Assembly (NCBI GenBank): GCA_019245455.1
Contig: JAFARM010000106.1
Location: forward strand, 1 to 10,327
Source of the DNA: Sphingomonadaceae bacterium
Lineage (GTDB): Bacteria > Pseudomonadota > Alphaproteobacteria > Sphingomonadales > Sphingomonadaceae
DNA: 10,327 nucleotides
Direction: 5' to 3'
The translations under genes were made by a program, and so were the position numbers. The notes below the pieces were generated by a model, which worked only from the letters and a program-made list of their open reading frames with translations, was not told where the DNA came from and searched no databases. Positions 6,018 to 10,327 of this stretch are shown piece after piece. Position 1 is the stretch's first letter. Each line of letters begins with the position of its first letter.

Positions 6018-8131
6018 GCGATCCCGACGACGACCTGCCGCCGGCGAAGGGCGGCGAACGGACGGTGATGGTGTCGGCCGAGGATCTCGCGCGTCTGCAC
6101 GGCGACGCCCCGCCGCCGCCCGCCGATCCGTTCGCCGTGCCCTCAGCCGACCCGTTCGGCACGGGTGCCCCCGATCCCTTCGCCGCGCCACCGGCGGACG
6201 CAATCGGCACCGCGGTCGACCCGTTCGCGGCGAGCCAGCCGGCTGGAGCCTTCGCCGCGAGCCAGCCGCCGTCCGACCCCTTCGCCGCCCCGTCGGCCAT
6301 CAGCGCGCCACCCGCGTCCGTCCCGCCGCCCCCGCCCGTCGCTGCGATGCTCCACGGCACGCCCGGCGCGCTCGTCGGCATTCAGCTCAACGACCTGTTC
6401 GAGATCGTCCGCTTCATCGCCCAGGGCGGCATGGGCGAGGTCTACGAAGGGCGGAACCTCGCGAGCGGCGAGCGCGTCGCGATCAAGGTCATCCTGCCGC
6501 AGTATGCCGCAGACGAGCAGTTCATGGCGCTGTTCCGGCGCGAGGCGTCGGCGCTCGAGCGCATCGGCCACGACAGCCTGGTCAAGTACCGCACGCTGGC
6601 GTTCGACCGGACCAACCGCGTCAACTACCTTGCCATCGAATATGTCGCCGGGCCGTCGATGGCCGAGATCCTGGTCGGCGATCCGGCCGACCCCGCCGTC
6701 GTCCGCCGCGTCCTCAAGCGGCTGGCGACCGGGCTCGGCGCCGCGCACGACGCCGGCGTCATCCACCGCGACCTCAGCCCGGACAACCTGCTGCTGCCCG
6801 ACGGCAACGTCGAGCGGTGCAAGATCATCGATTTCGGCATCGCCAAGGACACCAACCCTGGCGAGAAGAGCGTCGTCGGCGAGGCGTTCGCCGGCAAGTT
6901 CGGCTACGCCGCGCCGGAAATCTTCGGCAAGTACAAGCGATCGGTCGGGCCGTGGACCGACGTCTATTCGCTGGCGCTGGTGATGATCGCCTTCGCCCGC
7001 GGCGCGCCGCTCGACATGGGGGTGACGATCGTCGACGCGCTCGAGGCGCGCGATACGGTTCCCGACCTGTCGTCGATCTCGCCCGACCTGCAGCCGGTGT
7101 TCGCCAGGATGCTGGCTCCCGATCCGGCCGAACGCTTCCGGTCGATGGACGAGGTCATCGCCGCTCTCGACGGCCGCCCGGCGGCGGACCCGGTAGCGAT
7201 AGGATCGTCGCTTGGCGCGTCGTCCGCCGCTCGCCTCGAGGCGGCCGCCGCCCCAGCCTTCGTGCGCGCAACAACGGCGGCGCCAGCTCCGGTTCGCGAG
7301 GCGGAGAAGCCGTCCAGCCGGACGCCGCTGTTCGCAGGCATCGGCGTGGCGGTGCTGCTGGTGGCCGGCGGCGGCGCGTACCTGGCTCTCGGCGGCAAGA
7401 AGTCCTCCGACGTGCCGGCGACGCCGACGACGGCGGCCGCGACCACGACCGCCGCCCAGGCGCCGGACAGCGCTGGCGGTGCCGCCCCGACGGCCGCGAC
7501 GTCGGCGGCACCGGACTGGGCGACGGCGAAGCCAGCGGTCGCCGCTGCGCTGGCGGCCGTGTCCTGCAGCGATCTGCGCATCGACGGAACGCCGTCGGGC
7601 GGCGTCGTGCGCCTCGCCGGCTGGCACCCGATGGGCGTGTCGGTTCCGGCCAGCGCCGGCGGCTTCAAGCTCGATGGCTCGGCGACGACGGCCGTGGCGA
7701 CGCCGTCGCCCGCGACGTGCGCGCTGCTCGGCAAGATCCGCGCAGCGGTGCCGGGTGCCGGCGCGACTGGTTTCACCATGCCCGCCGATCAGGCCGTGTC
7801 GCTGTCGACCGCGCCCAAGGGGCCGGACGGCGCGCCGCAGGTCGATCTTCGCCTCGCCGGTCAGCCGTCGGGCCTCGGCAAGCTGCGCGTGACGACGATC
7901 GAGGACAGCGGTGTGTCGAGCGCGAAGGATTGGGCGTCGTCGGGAGAGGCGAGTGCCGACGACCTGCGCAAGCTCGGCTTCGATCCGAAACCGTCGCGCT
8001 TCCTTGCCGTCGTCATCGCCAGCGCCGCGTCGCTGCCGCCGATCACGCGCGACGGGGCCGACGGGGTTGCCGCCAAGTGTGGCGGCAACCGCTGCGCCAT
8101 GAACAGCGGCTGGATCGAAATCACGCGCTGA
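6014..8131 (+). CDS. ppkA: PpkA, transmembrane Ser/Thr kinase of the T6SS threonine-phosphorylation pathway
   Basis: Hanks-type kinase that phosphorylates T6SS components so that the FHA protein can bind and activate assembly. Of 705 residues, 1-120 are a Pro/Ala-rich disordered region with five DPF motifs and an N-terminal GGERTVMV. The kinase domain spans about 126-387: glycine loop QGGMGEV (137-143), VAIK Lys158, helix-C Glu177, catalytic loop HRDLSPDN (251-258), DFG (273-275), PE (301-302), Asp316 and Arg374. The catalytic residues are intact, but the usual Lys after HRDL is Ser255. A low-complexity linker leads to one membrane segment (about 439-458). The C-terminal 460-705 region should be periplasmic: a Thr/Ala linker, then a domain with Cys518, Cys569, Cys689 and Cys694. 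I cannot assign that domain; it is not an obvious von Willebrand A domain as in Pseudomonas PpkA. The start overlaps the pppA stop (ATGA). Last gene of the plus-strand operon. Confidence 0.95.
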   Translation: MSDPDDDLPPAKGGERTVMVSAEDLARLHGDAPPPPADPFAVPSADPFGTGAPDPFAAPPADAIGTAVDPFAASQPAGAFAASQPPSDPFAAPSAISAPPASVPPPPPVAAMLHGTPGALVGIQLNDLFEIVRFIAQGGMGEVYEGRNLASGERVAIKVILPQYAADEQFMALFRREASALERIGHDSLVKYRTLAFDRTNRVNYLAIEYVAGPSMAEILVGDPADPAVVRRVLKRLATGLGAAHDAGVIHRDLSPDNLLLPDGNVERCKIIDFGIAKDTNPGEKSVVGEAFAGKFGYAAPEIFGKYKRSVGPWTDVYSLALVMIAFARGAPLDMGVTIVDALEARDTVPDLSSISPDLQPVFARMLAPDPAERFRSMDEVIAALDGRPAADPVAIGSSLGASSAARLEAAAAPAFVRATTAAPAPVREAEKPSSRTPLFAGIGVAVLLVAGGGAYLALGGKKSSDVPATPTTAAATTTAAQAPDSAGGAAPTAATSAAPDWATAKPAVAAALAAVSCSDLRIDGTPSGGVVRLAGWHPMGVSVPASAGGFKLDGSATTAVATPSPATCALLGKIRAAVPGAGATGFTMPADQAVSLSTAPKGPDGAPQVDLRLAGQPSGLGKLRVTTIEDSGVSSAKDWASSGEASADDLRKLGFDPKPSRFLAVVIASAASLPPITRDGADGVAAKCGGNRCAMNSGWIEITR
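6125..6283 (+). repeat. DPF-motif repeats in the N-terminal disordered region of PpkA
   Basis: Residues 38-90 contain five DPF tripeptides (residues 38-40, 46-48, 54-56, 69-71 and 88-90), each followed by Ala or Gly and separated by Ala/Pro/Ser spacers, plus a degenerate GAF. Similar units occur in the adjacent FHA protein. Likely disordered, cytoplasmic. Confidence 0.85.
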
Positions 8132-8170
8132 GCGTGTCGCCGCCCGGCCCGCGCGTCCGTGGCCGCGCTG
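8132..8170 (+). other. 39-base convergent intergenic region
   Basis: Tail-to-tail gap between the ppkA stop and the PAAR-gene stop. It is GC-rich and carries no T-tract on either strand. A 5-bp inverted repeat (CACGC/GCGTG, 8122-8136) straddles the ppkA stop but is too weak to call a terminator. No intrinsic terminator can be supported. Confidence 0.5.
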
Positions 8171-8458
8171 CTATTTGTTGATGATGACGGTGAACTCGCC
8201 CAGGACGATGGCGCCGCCGTGGGCGGTCATGTCGCCGATCCGCGCCGCCGGTAGACCGCCGACGAGCGTCGTGAAGGCGCCCAGCGCGATCATGTCCGGC
8301 GGCCCGACGCACACCGCCATATCGGTGACGCGCGCCTGCGGCAGCTTGCCGGTCAGGACGGTGAAGCAGCCGAGCGCGATCGGCCCGCCGACGTGCGGCA
8401 CCGGCCCGGTGAACATCGGGCAGACGTGGAAATCGGAGATGCGGGACGCGGGCGGCAT
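8171..8458 (-). CDS. Stand-alone PAAR-domain T6SS spike-tip protein
   Basis: PAAR proteins cap the VgrG trimer with a zinc-stabilised cone that sharpens the T6SS puncturing device and can carry effectors. The 95-residue product is almost entirely PAAR repeats: HVGGPIALGCFTVLTG (22-37), LPQARVTD (39-46), DMIALGAFTTLVGG (55-68), LPAARIGD (69-76) and HGGAIVLGEFTVI (80-92). Candidate zinc ligands are His11, Cys13, His22, Cys50 and His80. There is no N- or C-terminal extension, so it has no built-in toxin. The ATG at 8458 is supported by AAGGAG 7 bases upstream; the frame stays open further upstream, but that part is antisense shadow of tagH. It lies 11 bases after the tagH stop and is the last gene of the minus-strand operon. 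No effector or immunity gene follows, since ppkA converges on it. Confidence 0.95.
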   Translation of the reverse strand: MPPASRISDFHVCPMFTGPVPHVGGPIALGCFTVLTGKLPQARVTDMAVCVGPPDMIALGAFTTLVGGLPAARIGDMTAHGGAIVLGEFTVIINK

Positions 8459-8465
8459 GGCGGCG

Positions 8466-8471
8466 CTCCTT
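8466..8471 (-). promoter_or_regulatory. Ribosome binding site of the PAAR gene
   Basis: AAGGAG on the minus strand, 7 bases before the ATG, overlapping the tagH TAA stop (TAAGGAG). It fixes the short 95-residue start and couples the gene to tagH. Confidence 0.75.
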
Positions 8472-10086
8472 ACGCGGGGTCGGCCTTCTTGATGTTGCGT
8501 TCGTACGCCTTGCGGAAGTTCTTGGCGAACAGGTCGAGGTAGGCGGCTTCGCTTTCGTGGGCGAGCGCCTTGTACTCGCCCTCGAACGCGCGCCACAGCG
8601 CCGCCTCGCGGCTCCCCGGCAGCAGCCCCGCCTTGGCCTGGACACGCGCCTTGATCGCGTCGGGGCTGAAGCGTTCGACCGTCGCGCCGAGCGCCTCCTG
8701 CATGGCGGCGATCATCGCCACCTCGTGCGCCTGCAGGTCCTCGAACGCGCCCTGGACCGCCATCGGCCCGGCAAGAAAGCCGGGATCGGGCGTGCCGATC
8801 AGCTGCTTCAGCGCTTGCTCGGGCGAGCGCGTCCACTTCAGCGGGTTGTTGCCCGCCCGCTGAAAGGTCGTCACCTGGGCGCCGACGCCGAACTGATGGC
8901 GGATACGGGCGCGGGCGTCGAGCAGGCGGATGAGGCCGTCCGCGGTCTGGCGCAGCAGGCGACCGGCCGCCTCCACCACCGACGCCGGCGGCGTGTCGCC
9001 GAGGTCGCTCGGCTTCAGCCCTGCGGCGGCGAGCAGGCGGGCGAACAGGGCATCGCTGCCGGGCGACACCGCAGCCGGTGGGGCAGGCGCGGCGGCGTTC
9101 GCCGGCGAAGGCGCGGCCTTGGGCGACGGCGGCGGTGCGGCGGGCGGCGGCGCGGCGGTTGCGGCGAAGTCCAGGGTGTCGAACTTGTGCAACTGCGCCC
9201 ACGGATCGGCAGCGGGTGGCGGAGCCGTCGCGCCGGGCGAGGCGGCCGCAGCGCCAAATGGATCGGGTGCAACGGTCCCGCCGAACGGATTGCCCGGGGG
9301 CGGCGCGGCAGGCGCGGTGCCGAACGGATCGGCCGTACCGAACGGGTTCGCGGACGGCGGGGGCGGCGCCGGTGCCGTGCCGAAGGGATTGGCCGCGGGC
9401 GCGGGCGCGGCCGTGCCGAACGGGTCGGGTGCGGCGGGTGCCGCGCCGAACGGATTGGCGGGCGCGCGCGTCCCGAACGGGTCGGCTGCGGCCGGGGGCG
9501 CTGCCGCAACCGTGCCTGGTGCCGGAGCCGCCAGCCCGAACGGGTCGGGCGCGGCAACGGGGGAGGATCGCGGCGCGAAGGCCGCTGCCGGCGGCGCGAA
9601 GGCGTTCATCAGCGGGTCGCCGCCGGACTGGAACAGCGGCTTCGGCGGCTCGCGCCCGAAGCGGCTGGCGTCGGCGGCCTTGGCTCCGCCGCTCGACGCG
9701 ACGCTCCAGTCGAGCCCGCCGCCGAACGGATTGCCGGCGGCGGCCGCGCTCGCCGAAGCCGCGGTCGCTGCAGCCCCGCTCACCGCGGCACGGATCTCGT
9801 ACTGACCGATGGTGACGAGGTCGCCGTCGCGCAGCACGTGGGGTGCCGTCAACCGAGCGCCGCCGTTGATGAACACGCCGTTGGTGCTGCGGTCGGTCAG
9901 CACGTAGCGGCCATCGGTGAAGTCGATCTCGGCATGAAGCGACGAGATATGGTTGCGCGGGTCGGGCAGCGTCCAGTCCGCGTGCGCGGCGCGGCCGATG
10001 ACCAGCCCGTGTTCGTTCAACACCATTTCGACCGGATCGCCGGAGGTCAGGCTCGCGACGTTCTCGATCGTCAGCTTGAGCGTCAT
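8470..10086 (-). CDS. tagH: TagH/Fha, T6SS-associated FHA-domain protein
   Basis: Cytoplasmic phosphothreonine reader of the T6SS; in Pseudomonas and Agrobacterium it is bound or modified after PpkA action and promotes assembly. The 538-residue protein has an N-terminal FHA domain (about 20-100) with the expected residues: GR (31-32), SSLH (48-51), DRSTNGVFING (65-75). Residues 101-342 are a long Ala/Pro-rich low-complexity linker with ten NPFG/DPFG units. The C-terminal domain (about 343-535) matches the T6SS FHA family (TIGR03354-like), with LFARLLAAAGL (347-357), NNPLKW (413-418), AFEDLQAHEVAMIAAM (447-462) and LWRAFEGEYKALAHESE (497-513). ATG at 10086 is chosen because it begins right before the FHA fold and overlaps the upstream stop as ATGA; codons further upstream are shadow of the preceding gene. 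No signal peptide or membrane segment. Confidence 0.95.
   Translation of the reverse strand: MTLKLTIENVASLTSGDPVEMVLNEHGLVIGRAAHADWTLPDPRNHISSLHAEIDFTDGRYVLTDRSTNGVFINGGARLTAPHVLRDGDLVTIGQYEIRAAVSGAAATAASASAAAAGNPFGGGLDWSVASSGGAKAADASRFGREPPKPLFQSGGDPLMNAFAPPAAAFAPRSSPVAAPDPFGLAAPAPGTVAAAPPAAADPFGTRAPANPFGAAPAAPDPFGTAAPAPAANPFGTAPAPPPPSANPFGTADPFGTAPAAPPPGNPFGGTVAPDPFGAAAASPGATAPPPAADPWAQLHKFDTLDFAATAAPPPAAPPPSPKAAPSPANAAAPAPPAAVSPGSDALFARLLAAAGLKPSDLGDTPPASVVEAAGRLLRQTADGLIRLLDARARIRHQFGVGAQVTTFQRAGNNPLKWTRSPEQALKQLIGTPDPGFLAGPMAVQGAFEDLQAHEVAMIAAMQEALGATVERFSPDAIKARVQAKAGLLPGSREAALWRAFEGEYKALAHESEAAYLDLFAKNFRKAYERNIKKADPA
9253..9732 (-). repeat. NPFG/DPFG repeat tract in the TagH linker
   Basis: Residues 119-278 contain five NPFG and five DPFG tetrapeptides separated by 1-12-residue Ala/Pro/Thr spacers, densest at residues 181-278 (9253-9546). 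A DPW follows at 294-296. DNA units resemble ccgaacgg(a/g)tcgg on the plus strand, with variable third positions and spacers, so the motif appears maintained at protein level rather than as a fresh tandem duplication. Confidence 0.9.
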
Positions 10087-10327
10087 CCCTGCAGCGCCTC
10101 GCCCGCCGCCGCCTTCTCGCCCAGGTCGATGTTGGCCCGCAGGCGCTTGTCGAACTCGCTCGCGCCCTCGCCGAAGGCGGCCATCAGCACCGCGCCGGCG
10201 ACCGCCTGGCCGAAGGCGCCGGGGGTGGGCTGCACGCCTTGCTCCTGCGTCGCCGGGGCCATGCTGCCGCCCGACAGGAAGACGGCGAGGCACGCGGCTC
10301 CCTCCGCCGTGCCGAAGCCGACGATCT
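10083..10327 (-). CDS. 3' part of a T6SS-linked hypothetical gene, DUF6931-like
   Basis: Only the last 80 or so codons are in the window; the start lies beyond the right edge. My translation of the minus strand reads VGFGTAEGAACLAVFLSGGS early and AVAGAVLMAAFGEG later, ending KAAAGEALQG. The pattern of GFGT, a Trp/Cys-Leu-Ala-Val-Phe segment, SGGS-x-AP, and a Val-Ala-Gly-Ala-Val-Leu-x-Ala-Ala helix recalls a family I remember as DUF6931, found next to FHA, PAAR and VgrG genes in T6SS loci. Its role is not known to me. The TGA stop overlaps the tagH ATG (ATGA), so it is the gene before tagH in one operon. The reading frame is secure; the family assignment is from memory. Confidence 0.75.
   Translation of the reverse strand, partial: IVGFGTAEGAACLAVFLSGGSMAPATQEQGVQPTPGAFGQAVAGAVLMAAFGEGASEFDKRLRANIDLGEKAAAGEALQG

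Noticed and set aside
8122-8136. Hairpin CACGC/GCGTG around the ppkA stop as a terminator
   Set aside because: Only a 5-bp stem, with no T-tract on either strand and GC-rich flanks.
8459-9202. Upstream in-frame extension of the PAAR gene that would look like a fused N-terminal effector or adaptor
   Set aside because: It lies entirely within tagH in another frame and is Arg/Ala-rich. A strong ribosome binding site marks the short start at 8458.
9339-9350. Inverted repeat CGAAC-gg-GTTCG, possible operator
   Set aside because: It lies inside the tagH coding repeat tract and arises from the codons of the NPF/DPF motifs.
9253-9546. Recurrent ccgaacgg-type units resembling a direct-repeat array
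   Set aside because: Spacing is irregular and short, units keep the reading frame and encode NPFG/DPFG, so this is a protein repeat and not CRISPR or iteron DNA.
10087-10293. Upstream in-frame extension of tagH
   Set aside because: It is an out-of-frame shadow of the preceding partial gene; the FHA fold starts right after the ATG at 10086.

Overview
This window is the membrane-complex and regulatory end of a type VI secretion system (T6SS) locus from a very GC-rich (roughly 70% by eye) Gram-negative bacterium. Base composition, tight ATGA-type gene coupling and protein style suggest a proteobacterium, plausibly an alphaproteobacterium, but no rRNA or other taxonomic marker is present, so that placement is weak. 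Essentially the whole window is coding. No tRNA, rRNA, IS element, CRISPR array or attachment site was seen.

Left to middle, plus strand (1-8131): five co-directional genes packed as one operon. They are tssL (DotU domain fused to an OmpA-like peptidoglycan-binding domain, probably cut by the left edge), tssM (IcmF-like inner-membrane protein with an intact Walker A motif), tagF, pppA (PP2C-type phosphatase) and ppkA (transmembrane Ser/Thr kinase). Junctions are a 1-base gap (tssL/tssM) and three 4-base overlaps: GTGA at tssM/tagF, ATGA at tagF/pppA and ATGA at pppA/ppkA. No promoter is visible; it must lie upstream of the window.

Right, minus strand (8171-10327): a convergent operon read right to left. 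It holds the 3' end of a gene resembling a T6SS-linked family I recall as DUF6931, then the FHA-domain protein tagH/fha, then a 95-residue stand-alone PAAR spike-tip protein. Its promoter lies beyond the right edge. The two operons meet tail to tail across 39 bases at 8132-8170.

Together the genes give a nearly complete threonine-phosphorylation switch: PpkA writes, PppA erases, the FHA protein reads, TagF represses. It sits beside the TssL-TssM membrane anchor and one structural tip component. Points worth a second look are the [DN]PF-motif repeats shared by the disordered segments of kinase and FHA protein, a candidate FHA-docking threonine at the kinase N-terminus, an unusual four-cysteine periplasmic domain on the kinase, a Lys-to-Ser change in its catalytic loop, a 13-glycine run in TssM, and a near-consensus Shine-Dalgarno sequence placed unusually far from the ppkA start. 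I see no clear evidence for a wholly new system; the novelty is in the wiring of the phospho-switch.
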